Shown: positions 1-7,479 of the stretch, piece after piece
Position numbering within the stretch: the stretch's first letter is position 1
Layout of the letters: each line of letters starts with the position of its first letter
Source of the DNA: Bacillota bacterium
GTDB taxonomy: Bacteria; Bacillota; Clostridia; Lachnospirales; Lachnospiraceae
Length of the DNA stretch: 13,573 bases
Direction: 5' to 3'
Assembly (NCBI GenBank): GCA_023389295.1
Contig: JAEWEO010000238.1
Location: 1 to 13,573, forward strand
Notes under the pieces: model-generated
Database searches by the model: none
The model's input: only the letters and a program-made list of their open reading frames with translations
Told to the model about the DNA's origin: nothing
Made by a program: the position numbers and the translations under genes

Positions 1-249
1 TCCTTTATTGATAAAATCTGTAACAGTAACAAGGACTCCTGCATTGCGGAATCCATCATCCAGTTGGCACATAGCTTGGAAATAAAAGTAGTCGCAGAAG
101 GTGTAGAGAACGAGAATCAACTTTGTCTCCTTCGAAAGAAAAAATGTGATATTGTCCAAGGGTATATCTATAGTCCTCCTCTCCATCCGGCCGCTTTAGA
201 GGATGTCATACGAGAAGATGATTTAATCACGCAATGTTCTTTATTTTAA
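1..249 (+). CDS. EAL-domain protein, C-terminal part (cyclic-di-GMP phosphodiesterase)
   Basis: The reading frame is open from the first base and ends in TAA at 247-249, giving the last 82 residues of a longer protein whose start lies outside the window. The segment IIQLAHSLEIKVVAEGVEN followed by CDIVQGYIYSPPL is the typical C-terminal third of an EAL domain. It contains the conserved GVE glutamate and the QGY motif at the end of the TIM barrel. EAL domains hydrolyse cyclic-di-GMP to pGpG using two metal ions. The EAL signature and most metal ligands lie upstream, so activity cannot be judged. Any N-terminal sensor or GGDEF domain is also out of view. The protein ends about 30 residues after QGY, so the EAL domain is the C-terminal domain. 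It is not obviously linked to the sugar locus, which is convergent to it. Confidence 0.9.
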   Translation, partial: SFIDKICNSNKDSCIAESIIQLAHSLEIKVVAEGVENENQLCLLRKKKCDIVQGYIYSPPLHPAALEDVIREDDLITQCSLF

Positions 250-360
250 ACTACTGCCTATGATACTATAAAAATTATCATACGAAATAACGACATTCAC
301 CCATAGTGACCATCCTTAAACAAGGTCTTTCCTATCATATAAAAAATTGTCTTCGACACT

Positions 361-405
361 TAGAGCGCCCCTAGCCCCTCATTCATGAGGGGCAGGGGCG
401 CTCTA
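361..405. terminator. Very long inverted repeat between convergent genes, probable terminator
   Basis: Bases 361-372 pair with 394-405 and bases 374-382 pair with 385-393. This gives a 21-bp stem broken only by a single bulged A at 373, with a 2-base apex (4 or more when the closing pair opens). The hairpin starts 10 bases beyond the stop codon of the minus-strand GH13 gene and about 110 bases beyond the EAL gene. That position fits a shared terminator. Neither side has an immediate U-tract: on the minus strand a run of six T comes only about 13 bases after the stem. The structure could therefore instead be an mRNA 3'-end stabiliser. Confidence 0.65.
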
Positions 406-415
406 TTACACTCGT

Positions 416-2086
416 TTATTGAACCAACTTATAGACCTTTGCTTCATATGGCCGTATGAGTTTCTTCCTTTCATCCTGATAATTACTAATTAATAATTCC
501 GCCCTATCCAACACAAACTGTTTTGGAGTCTGAAACTCAACCTCCTCTTTTGAAAAATTGCATATAACAAGCAAGGTTTCATTATTAAGTATTCTTGTGA
601 ACACATACAATTGCTCGTCATCTTCCATAAGTAGTTCATAGGAGCCGTACACAATAATATCATTTTCATGCCGTAACTGTATTAATTGCCTATAATAATG
701 ATAAACCGAATTATAATCTTCCACCTGTTTTTTTACATTAATACTATCATAATTCTTATTTACAGCAATCCAAGGCGTGCCGGTAGTAAACCCACCATTC
801 TTACTCTCATCCCACTGCATCGGTGTTCTTGCGTTATCCCGTCCAATATGCTGAAGATAGTCCATCATAAGCTCCGGTGCAATTCCCCTATGATTCACAT
901 ATTCCGTATAGGCATTGATGGACTCTATATCCTTATAATCCTCAAGTTTATCAAAGTTAGCGTTGGTCATACCAAGTTCTTCACCCTGATAAATATAAGG
1001 AGTTCCTCTCATCATATGAAGACAGGTTCCTAACATCTTAGCTGATAATTCACGATACTCCCCTGTATCTCCAAACCTTGATACCGCTCTCGGTTGATCA
1101 TGATTACTCCAGAATAAGCAATTCCAACAGGTACCATCTAAAGCAGTCTGCCATTTTGTCATAACTCTTTTTAAATCAGTTAGTTTAAAGCGTCGATTGC
1201 TCCACTTACCAAACTCACCAGCATCCAAGTCCATGTGTTCAAATTGAAAGACAGTATTTAATTCCTTCCTGTCATAGCCAGCATATTTTGCCGCCTCCTC
1301 TAGCGTCACACCGGTAGCCTCACCTACTGTCATAATATCGTACTTCGATAGCACCTTCTGATTCATTTCTTGCAGATATTCATGCACTCTCGGTCCATGC
1401 ATACAATATGGAGCCAGATCTCCGTAAAGTCCACCACTCATTTCACCGTCTGGGAATTCCTGTATCTTAGAAATAAGGCTAATAACATCCATACGAAATC
1501 CATCAATTCCCTTATCCAGCCACCAGGTCATCATATTAAATATCTCATCTCTAACCTTAGGATTCTCCCAGTTTAGGTCCGGCTGTTTTTGTGAGAATAT
1601 ATGCAAGTAATACATATCTGTTCTTTCATCATACTTCCAGGCAGAGCCACCAAACCAGGATCCCCAGTTGTTAGGGGCCTTCCCATCCTCGCCTTCTCGC
1701 CAGATATAGTAATCCCTGTAGGGATTGTCCTTTGATTTCCTGCTTTCTATGAACCAATAATGTTCGTACGAAGTATGATTAACTACCAAATCCATGATGA
1801 TCTTTATGCCCATGCCATGTGCTTTCATAAGCAGTTCATCAAAATCCTCCATTGAACCGAAGTCATCCATGATTGCCTGATAATCACTAATATCATATCC
1901 ATTATCATCATTGGGAGATTGGTATATCGGTGAAATCCATATAACATCGATACCTAACCCTTTCAGATAACCTAACTTATTAATGATCCCCCTAATATCA
2001 CCAATTCCATCCCCATTACTATCCATAAAACTACGGGGATATATCTGATAAACTACAACTTCCTTCCACCACTTTTTTTGTTCCAT
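416..2086 (-). CDS. GH13_31 alpha-glucosidase, probably oligo-1,6-glucosidase (isomaltase)
   Basis: A 556-residue cytoplasmic glycoside hydrolase with the full GH13 motif set. The calcium-loop-like DSNGDGIGD is at 22-30. Region I DLVVNH is at 99-104. Region II GFRMDVISLISK carries the nucleophile D200, region III TVGEA the acid/base E256, and region IV FWSNHD the stabilising D330. V201, directly after the nucleophile, is the residue associated in this subfamily with alpha-1,6 rather than alpha-1,4 specificity, so isomaltose and short isomalto-oligosaccharides are the likely substrates. Length is normal and there is no signal peptide. I chose the ATG at 2086 because AGGAG at 2094-2098 then lies 7 bases upstream; an ATG at 2089 is the alternative. 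The gene follows the GH66 gene after 39 bases and is the last of the operon. It probably releases glucose from products of the GH66 enzyme. Trehalose-6-phosphate hydrolase is a less likely relative. Confidence 0.93.
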   Translation of the reverse strand: MEQKKWWKEVVVYQIYPRSFMDSNGDGIGDIRGIINKLGYLKGLGIDVIWISPIYQSPNDDNGYDISDYQAIMDDFGSMEDFDELLMKAHGMGIKIIMDLVVNHTSYEHYWFIESRKSKDNPYRDYYIWREGEDGKAPNNWGSWFGGSAWKYDERTDMYYLHIFSQKQPDLNWENPKVRDEIFNMMTWWLDKGIDGFRMDVISLISKIQEFPDGEMSGGLYGDLAPYCMHGPRVHEYLQEMNQKVLSKYDIMTVGEATGVTLEEAAKYAGYDRKELNTVFQFEHMDLDAGEFGKWSNRRFKLTDLKRVMTKWQTALDGTCWNCLFWSNHDQPRAVSRFGDTGEYRELSAKMLGTCLHMMRGTPYIYQGEELGMTNANFDKLEDYKDIESINAYTEYVNHRGIAPELMMDYLQHIGRDNARTPMQWDESKNGGFTTGTPWIAVNKNYDSINVKKQVEDYNSVYHYYRQLIQLRHENDIIVYGSYELLMEDDEQLYVFTRILNNETLLVICNFSKEEVEFQTPKQFVLDRAELLISNYQDERKKLIRPYEAKVYKLVQ

Positions 2087-2125
2087 CATTCCACTCCTTA
2101 TCGTAAGCAGCAATATAAGACCAAT

Positions 2126-3787
2126 CTAAAAATCTATCCAGACATTGCTCCAGAACTCCAATTTAGGTACACTAAACTTAACTGCCCAGCCTCGGTCAGT
2201 TTTAATTTTAGCATACATCAATTCCTGTACTTTACCATGATTTTCATCCGGAGTTATAAAATAAATTCCCTTAACCTCCTGATCGATCTGAACTTGTAGC
2301 TTGATATCAGATTGCTCCTTGGGTTTATTCTTTCCAAGGTTCCATTCACTATCCGTATTTCCACAAAGGTTAATTAGGCTGATTAGCTTTCTATTATCTT
2401 TTTCCCTAACAGTAATCCATACTTTCCCTGCTTCTGCATCCACACTCCAGGAATCATGCAGGCACAAGTATTCGGTGTTATCCCATCCGATATGAGTCAT
2501 ACTTACATCAACAAGATCCTTATCATAGAACAGCTCCATGTATTGTACCAGAAAATCATAATAGGTTCGCAGTTTGTTACTGGTTTCTTCCTTTATGATG
2601 GAATGGTCCACATAATACCCCTGGGTCAGCACTCCATTTTCTTCTCCCAGTAATAAATGATAGGCTCCGTTCACTGTAATTGCTGCTGTTAACAGATATG
2701 CCGCATATGCCGCCCTTTCCTCCTGATCGGTTTGAAAGGGTTTCAAATAAGCTGCCAGTATTACTGGCTTTTGATCCTCCCCTTCTCTTCTGGCATCCCT
2801 AATCACTTGTTTGATATGACTGTAAGTGACATAGGGTTCCCACACCTCAATATAAATTGCATCCTGCGATGACTTCGCAATTGTCTTTACCGGCCAGTTT
2901 CCAACATTATTGAATATTAGATGGTTATCCTCACATATCTTATTCAGTTGCTTCTTTGCATCTTCGATTAAAGAAGGATATTCTTCTTCCATCTTCAACA
3001 GTCTGTCTTTTTGATAAGTGTAAGCTGTCTTCGGGAAGCCGTAGGTATCCATGTGGATACCGTCGAACCCAACGTCTTTCACTGCTTTCGCATATTCCTG
3101 AATAATATGATTTCTCCAACTGTATCCCCTACCAACATTCATGATATAGAAAATATCAATAAATACCAGTGGATCTCCAACGCTGGTATAGAGTGCCTCT
3201 TCCTTATTCTCCTCATAATACTCCTTAGATGCAGCATAAATTGCGCCATATCCTATGGACTTCATACCGTAGCTTCTGCAGGTATTTATCTTTTTCTTAA
3301 CCACCTCCAGGCTAACCTCTCGTCCCATCATATCTCTATAAACAGTTTCCTTAGAGACCAGATTATCATGGCGATAAGACCAGTCATAATATTGAACATA
3401 ATTAATATGATACTTTCTTAAATTACTAATATCGTTACAATCATTTCCCATATCCTCATTGAAATCACTTAAGAAGCCATATCGTATTGCCTTACTGCAA
3501 TCGGATACCACATCAAATGCTGTAAAACAGATACACAACAATTCTTCTCCACTATAAACTTCAAGCTCTACTCCATACCCACCAAAGTCAGTTTTTATTC
3601 CCTTAAATTCTATGATACTGCTTCCATTCTCTAAATCATAAGCACCTTCTTGTATTGTATTTTGAAGATGTGTAATTCTTAAAACACCGCGATAGGCATC
3701 TGTTGTAGATGTATCAATCTCAACTATTAATTTAATTGGCTCATTACTTAAATACTGCGCCTTTTCCGGATATATATCTATTCTCAT
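2126..3787 (-). CDS. GH66 family dextranase-like endo-alpha-1,6-glucanase, no signal peptide
   Basis: A 553-residue protein recognised as GH66 (dextranases and cycloisomaltooligosaccharide glucanotransferases). An N-terminal beta-sandwich (about 1-95) precedes a TIM barrel beginning near IRYGFLSDF (101-109) and VQYYDWSYRHD (131-141). The probable nucleophile is D247 in FDGIHMDTYG and the acid/base is E314 in YIEVWEP. The 67-residue spacing leaves no room for the CBM35 insertion of cyclising enzymes, so a hydrolase is more likely. A C-terminal beta domain follows from about 430. Known relatives are usually secreted, yet the N-terminus MRIDIYPEKAQY has no hydrophobic core, so the enzyme should be cytoplasmic. 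The ATG at 3787 is chosen because an AGGAGG lies 5 bases upstream; an in-frame GTG at 3823 has no such site. It lies in the importer operon, downstream of a large palindrome, and likely shortens imported linear or cyclic isomaltooligosaccharides. Confidence 0.88.
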   Translation of the reverse strand: MRIDIYPEKAQYLSNEPIKLIVEIDTSTTDAYRGVLRITHLQNTIQEGAYDLENGSSIIEFKGIKTDFGGYGVELEVYSGEELLCICFTAFDVVSDCSKAIRYGFLSDFNEDMGNDCNDISNLRKYHINYVQYYDWSYRHDNLVSKETVYRDMMGREVSLEVVKKKINTCRSYGMKSIGYGAIYAASKEYYEENKEEALYTSVGDPLVFIDIFYIMNVGRGYSWRNHIIQEYAKAVKDVGFDGIHMDTYGFPKTAYTYQKDRLLKMEEEYPSLIEDAKKQLNKICEDNHLIFNNVGNWPVKTIAKSSQDAIYIEVWEPYVTYSHIKQVIRDARREGEDQKPVILAAYLKPFQTDQEERAAYAAYLLTAAITVNGAYHLLLGEENGVLTQGYYVDHSIIKEETSNKLRTYYDFLVQYMELFYDKDLVDVSMTHIGWDNTEYLCLHDSWSVDAEAGKVWITVREKDNRKLISLINLCGNTDSEWNLGKNKPKEQSDIKLQVQIDQEVKGIYFITPDENHGKVQELMYAKIKTDRGWAVKFSVPKLEFWSNVWIDF

Positions 3788-3831
3788 ATTCTCCTCCTCT
3801 TTCTGTTCACGCTTTTCGTGCACTCATTACT

Positions 3832-4105
3832 GATTAGAACGTCAAAAGCCAACCCTTAACTTAAGCCTCGTCGATTTACACATTAATTAAATATAAATGT
3901 AAGTGATGCAGAATACAGTTCAATGAGCAACTGTATGAAGTCGTTGGTACTTAGGTCCTGTACTTTAGGACCTTATGTACCACTACGTACTTCATTCAAG
4001 CGGAAGCGCGTTGCAAATGAACTGTGTTTTGTATTACTTACATCAAAGACTATATTGTGTAAATCGACGAACAAAACTTTCAAATTGGCTTTTGACACTC
4101 TAATC
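3832..4105. repeat. 274-bp imperfect palindrome (MITE-like or large hairpin element)
   Basis: The two halves are inverted copies along the whole length. GATTAGA at 3832-3838 matches TCTAATC at 4099-4105; GTCAAAAGCCAA at 3841-3852 matches TTGGCTTTTGAC at 4085-4096. CGTCGATTTACACA near 3869-3882 matches TGTGTAAATCGACG near 4057-4070, and ACAGTTCA at 3915-3922 matches TGAACTGT at 4018-4025. At the apex, GGTCC at 3954-3958 matches GGACC at 3968-3972. The element fills nearly all of the 328-base gap between the second permease gene and the GH66 gene and has no credible ORF. Outward-pointing TTGAC motifs sit near both ends (TTGACA at 4092-4097 on plus, TTGACG at 3840-3845 on minus), without a good -10 partner. 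Its RNA would fold into one giant stem inside the operon transcript. Confidence 0.85.
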
Positions 4106-4115
4106 CATATTTTTA

Positions 4116-4940
4116 TTAACCTTTCAATGCACCGTCTGTTAATCCCTTCATTAAGTTCTTCTGGAATAACAGGAATGCGGCAACAACCGGTACAATTGCG
4201 ATAACTGCTGTCGCAGCCATCAGATTCCACTTAGCACCCGCAAACTGTTGAAAGTATACCGATAATGCCTGGGGTACGTTATGCTTACTACTGTCCTGTA
4301 AAAAGAACACTGCCTGGGAATAGTTATTCCAGATACCAAAGCCATTTAAAATAACTATCGCTGATATGGATGGCTTTAATAAAGGGAAAATAATTTTCCA
4401 AAAGGAAGAAAACCAGGTACAGCCATCAATAATTGCTGATTCCTCAATCTCTCTTGGTAAGGATTTTATAAACCCCTGAAAAACAAATACCGACTGGGGT
4501 AAAGCATTAGTCGCACATACCAGCGCCATTCCCCAGAGTGTATTAATCGCATGCAGGTCAATCATGAGAGAATAAAGCGGCACTGTATTAATAATTCCGG
4601 GAATCATCATACAACTGATTAAGATTCCAAAGATAATCTTATTAAATTTATAATTAAACCTGGCAATCGTATAAGCCGCCATAGCACCAAATATAATAAT
4701 GATGGATATGGACAGTACGGTTATGATTGCAGAATTTATCATCGCGGTTCCTATATTGGATTTAATCCAGCCTTCTATGTAATTATTAAAATAGAAGTCC
4801 GGTATAAAGATATTTCCTTCATAAAATACTCTCTTGGGTGTATTAAGCGATAAAATTAAAAGTACAAAAAACGGTATTAGACACAAGATACAAATGAATG
4901 CAATGCTCAAATATCTCAAAGAACTAAATACTCTTTTCAA
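4116..4940 (-). CDS. Sugar ABC transporter permease, MalG-type (CUT1)
   Basis: A 274-residue integral membrane protein with about six hydrophobic segments, the first at about 11-32. The cytoplasmic coupling loop EIEESAIIDGCTWFSSFWKI followed by IFPLLKP (about 164-190) is the EAA motif of binding-protein-dependent permeases, which docks onto the ATPase. The length and the position of this loop fit the shorter MalG-like partner of CUT1 importers. The start codon is TTG at 4940: AGGAGG lies 7 bases upstream and no ATG exists before the first membrane segment, so the rare start is well supported. The gene follows the first permease gene after 15 bases, so the two are co-transcribed. Together they should form the translocation pore for the oligosaccharide delivered by the upstream lipoprotein. 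Confidence 0.93.
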   Translation of the reverse strand: MKRVFSSLRYLSIAFICILCLIPFFVLLILSLNTPKRVFYEGNIFIPDFYFNNYIEGWIKSNIGTAMINSAIITVLSISIIIIFGAMAAYTIARFNYKFNKIIFGILISCMMIPGIINTVPLYSLMIDLHAINTLWGMALVCATNALPQSVFVFQGFIKSLPREIEESAIIDGCTWFSSFWKIIFPLLKPSISAIVILNGFGIWNNYSQAVFFLQDSSKHNVPQALSVYFQQFAGAKWNLMAATAVIAIVPVVAAFLLFQKNLMKGLTDGALKG

Positions 4941-4955
4941 TTGTTATCCTCCTTC

Positions 4956-5837
4956 CTAATCCATATTTTTGCTTCTGGTTAGTCTCATAGAAATCAGTAC
5001 AGGTACCAGAATAATGAAGAACATAATAATAGCAACAGCGGTGGAATAACCGGTCTTACTACCGTAACACATTCTCATGATATAGATACTTAAAGTCTCG
5101 GTAGAATAACCCGGACCTCCTCCGGTTAATGACATAACAATATCAAAGACAGAAAGAGAACCAATAATATTGGTAACCACATTGATTCGAATAGACGGAA
5201 TTAATAACGGTAAGGTAATATAACGAAAACCCTTGAGAGCAGAAGCCCCATCAATTTTACTAGCTTCATATAACTCACCGGGAATTGCTTGAAGACCTGC
5301 GAGATAAATCACCATTGTCATCCCAGCATACTGCCATACATTAACAAGGATCAGAACGATCATTGATGTGGAATAACTTCCAAGCCAATTGCCAAACCAG
5401 GCTCCTTTTCCTGCATTATCAAGTACGTGATAGATAAATCCTCTCCCCGGCTGCAGCAATAGATACCAGATGTATCCCATGATTAAAGGACTAATAACCG
5501 CAGGCAGATAGATAATCATACGCGCGATACTCTTACCTTTGAACTTACTATCCATGAGTAGTGCATATAGAAGACCAACAATGTTTAAGAGTGGCGCACT
5601 ACCTATTGCAAATAATAGTGTCGTCTTAATATCATTGATTGCTCTGGCGTCTTGAAAGAAGCGTGTAAAATTATCAAACCCAATGAATTTCGCTTTACTA
5701 ATTCCATCCCAATCCGTCAGGCTCATGCCAATTCCCTTGAATAAGGGATATAGAAAAAATATAGAAAAAAGTATAAATGCAGGAATTGCCATGAATGTAT
5801 GCAAACCAATTTTCTTTTCTCTCATAATAATAACCAT
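4956..5837 (-). CDS. Sugar ABC transporter permease, MalF/UgpA-type (CUT1)
   Basis: A 293-residue membrane protein with six predicted membrane segments, the first about 13-33 (FMAIPAFILFSIFFLYPLF). The EAA coupling loop is GELYEASKIDGASALKGFRY followed by ITLPLLIPS (about 187-215). An extracellular region near 40-70 (MSLTDWDGISKAKFIGFDNF) is typical of UgpA/LacF-like CUT1 subunits. It pairs with the MalG-type permease encoded 15 bases downstream. The start is uncertain. The ATG at 5837 has its AAAGG only about one base away, whereas an in-frame ATG at 5825 (MREKKIGLHTF) has it about 12 bases away; neither spacing is ideal. The lipoprotein gene lies 109 bases upstream, across a stem-loop. No ATP-binding subunit is encoded nearby. 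Confidence 0.93.
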   Translation of the reverse strand: MVIIMREKKIGLHTFMAIPAFILFSIFFLYPLFKGIGMSLTDWDGISKAKFIGFDNFTRFFQDARAINDIKTTLLFAIGSAPLLNIVGLLYALLMDSKFKGKSIARMIIYLPAVISPLIMGYIWYLLLQPGRGFIYHVLDNAGKGAWFGNWLGSYSTSMIVLILVNVWQYAGMTMVIYLAGLQAIPGELYEASKIDGASALKGFRYITLPLLIPSIRINVVTNIIGSLSVFDIVMSLTGGGPGYSTETLSIYIMRMCYGSKTGYSTAVAIIMFFIILVPVLISMRLTRSKNMD

Positions 5838-5854
5838 GCCTTTCTATTAAAGGA

Positions 5855-5893
5855 GCCATTGCAAAAAGATACCTAAGTCACTTTTGCAATAGC
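5855..5893 (-). promoter_or_regulatory. Intercistronic stem-loop between binding-protein and permease genes
   Basis: ATTGCAAAA at 5858-5866 pairs with TTTTGCAAT at 5882-5890, and GC at 5855-5856 with GC at 5892-5893 across one mismatch, around a 15-base loop. It lies about 50 bases beyond the stop codon of the lipoprotein gene. In the direction of transcription it is followed by only three T residues, so it is a poor terminator. Such hairpins often protect the binding-protein message and leave less transcript for the membrane subunits, as between malE and malF. That role is inferred from position. Confidence 0.6.
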
Positions 5894-5946
5894 CCTCTCT
5901 TAACCACTACAACTTACTTTTACCGAGTAATATTTTAATATAGTTA

Positions 5947-7290
5947 TTATTCCATACCCTCATCCCAAGCTATTTCATATACCTGAGCAAAAGATTCTGC
6001 TGTATAATTACCTGCTAACAACTCCTGAACCATACGCCCAGCATCATCACCTGAAAAGCCAGCTGGTTTTTCGTTGGTAAATCCAATATTCACAGCATTT
6101 TGAACTGCATCATCAACTTCATTTACAATATTAGTAGGTGCCCATTCAGCAGTTACATCGGTAAATGCACTTGGTGCTTTTGAAGTTTCGCTATATTTCT
6201 TTTGATTCTCAGCATTAAATAAGAAGTTTAGGAACTCGATTGCTTCTTCCTTATGTTCTGAAGTAGCTGAAATAGAATAACCAGAGTCCTCGGCACTTAA
6301 TACTACTGCTTTTGAATCAGGCATATATGCAGGATATGGTGCAAATCCAATCTTATCCTGCATATCAGGATTTGCTTCTAGTAAACTTGATAAGATCCAC
6401 ATACCATTGCTTAACATCGCTGCTTTTCCATTTACGAAATCCTGAACACAGTTGTCACTTGTGGCAGTCAATACGTCTTCGTTGATTAGGCCTTTTTCTT
6501 GTAACTCAAGTATTTTCTCTGCAAATACTGCCATTGGACCATCCGCTGCACCAAAGTTCAGTTTCGCTTTATCATTATCTAACATAGCCTTTTTCGCTTC
6601 TACTGTGCCTAAGTTCTGTTTGATATATCCATGAGGAATGAACTCAATCAGATGTCCAAGATGCCATGCCTCATTACCAAAGATAAACCAAGGGGTTACC
6701 TCCGGCTTAGCGGCTTTAATTGCCTCAAGGTTTTGAACAAATTCATCCCAGGTAGTTGCAACACTTAGTCCCAAATCATTATAAATTTCTTTGTTGTAGA
6801 AGAAGCCAGCCATTGTCATATTGGTACATACTCTGTATTGTTTTCCTGTCTTTACATCTGTGCAGGCTTCCTTCATCTCAGGGGTAAGTCGATCCCACCA
6901 CTGAGACTGTTCAGACAGATCCAGATACTTGCCCTCATCCACAAATCCTTGCTCATAGGTTGTCATAATGTCAGGTACTTGTTCTGCAGCAAACTTAATT
7001 TTAATAATATTGCTGGCATCCTTTTGATACTCCTGTTCTACAGTAATTCTATCCTGCGACTCATTGAAATCATTGATTATCTCATTCATTAAGTCAATGG
7101 TTTCAATTTTACCGGTAAATAGTTTAAGAGTAACATGGTCTTCCTTTTTGTCACCACCGTCATCGCCTGTTTGATCTGTTGACCCCTTTGCACTATCCCC
7201 ATTTTTATTGCCTGAAGTGCTGCAGCCGGAAATCATTCCGACAATTAACATACAGCATAATAGAATTGATAAATAACGTTTGATTTTCAT
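5947..7290 (-). CDS. Family 1 extracellular solute-binding lipoprotein of a sugar ABC importer
   Basis: A 447-residue CUT1-type sugar-binding protein. MKIKRYLSILLCCMLIVG is a lipoprotein signal peptide with lipobox ISGC, so lipidation and cleavage are expected at C23. A Gly/Ser/Asp-rich linker to about residue 52 follows, as usual for Gram-positive membrane-anchored binding proteins. The mature part begins with VTLKLFTGKIETIDLMNEII, then NDFNESQDRITVEQEY and KFAAEQVPDIMTTY, the pattern of COG1653 binding proteins. NGKAAMLSNGMWILSSL and the EEAIEFLNFLFN helix later in the chain are also characteristic. The ATG at 7290 has AGGAGG 9 bases upstream. It is the first gene of the sugar operon, next to the divergent two-component genes. 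The ligand is inferred from the downstream GH66 and GH13_31 enzymes to be isomalto-oligosaccharides or cyclic relatives; nothing in the protein itself proves this. Confidence 0.93.
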   Translation of the reverse strand: MKIKRYLSILLCCMLIVGMISGCSTSGNKNGDSAKGSTDQTGDDGGDKKEDHVTLKLFTGKIETIDLMNEIINDFNESQDRITVEQEYQKDASNIIKIKFAAEQVPDIMTTYEQGFVDEGKYLDLSEQSQWWDRLTPEMKEACTDVKTGKQYRVCTNMTMAGFFYNKEIYNDLGLSVATTWDEFVQNLEAIKAAKPEVTPWFIFGNEAWHLGHLIEFIPHGYIKQNLGTVEAKKAMLDNDKAKLNFGAADGPMAVFAEKILELQEKGLINEDVLTATSDNCVQDFVNGKAAMLSNGMWILSSLLEANPDMQDKIGFAPYPAYMPDSKAVVLSAEDSGYSISATSEHKEEAIEFLNFLFNAENQKKYSETSKAPSAFTDVTAEWAPTNIVNEVDDAVQNAVNIGFTNEKPAGFSGDDAGRMVQELLAGNYTAESFAQVYEIAWDEGME

Positions 7291-7322
7291 TAAATAGTAC
7301 CTCCTCTTTTTGATATATTAAC

Positions 7323-7371
7323 CTTAACACCAAATCTTCATCTCTTAAATACCATATTCTTTTGGTTTAAG
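7323..7371. promoter_or_regulatory. Candidate operator repeats upstream of the binding-protein gene
   Basis: CTTAACACCAAA at 7323-7334 and CTTAAATACCAT at 7344-7355 are imperfect direct repeats offset by 21 bases, two helical turns, the spacing common for AraC-type regulators. A third element, TTTGGTTTAAG at 7361-7371, is the inverted form. They lie 33-81 bases upstream of the lipoprotein ATG. I could not find a convincing promoter for that gene, which would fit one that depends on an activator. Binding by the regulator encoded at 9447-11057 is inference. Confidence 0.35.
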
Positions 7372-7401
7372 TGCGGGTTTATTGGATATGACATTCTTCT
7401 A

Positions 7402-7430
7402 TTGAATTGCTAAAATTAAGTAAGTATAAT
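7402..7430 (+). promoter_or_regulatory. Sigma-A-type promoter for the two-component genes
   Basis: TTGAAT at 7402-7407 and TATAAT at 7425-7430 are separated by exactly 17 bases. The expected transcription start is near 7437, leaving a leader of about 43 bases before the kinase ATG. The -10 matches consensus perfectly and the -35 in four of six positions, suggesting basal expression of the sensor and regulator. Confidence 0.7.
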
Positions 7431-7479
7431 GTAAATATAACAAGTATGCTATGCTTTTTAAATAGACTGGAGATACAAA

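Noticed and set aside
259..282. TATGATA/TATCATA hairpin just after the EAL gene as a terminator
   Set aside because: The stem is only 7 A+T pairs with no following T run; the long hairpin at 361-405 is a better candidate.
3788..3823. Longer GH66 start at GTG 3823, adding 12 residues
   Set aside because: There is no ribosome binding site for it, while ATG 3787 has AGGAGG at ideal distance. The added residues are hydrophilic and would not create a signal peptide.
3817..3845. Promoter for the GH66 gene from the TTGACG at the palindrome end
   Set aside because: No acceptable -10 hexamer lies 16-18 bases downstream on the minus strand.
3832..4105. CRISPR array or complete insertion sequence
   Set aside because: There are no regularly spaced direct repeats and no transposase frame; the structure is a single palindrome.
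3923..4230. Frames on both strands within and around the large palindrome
   Set aside because: They are made of inverted-repeat sequence and overlap the permease gene; no ribosome binding site or protein family is evident.
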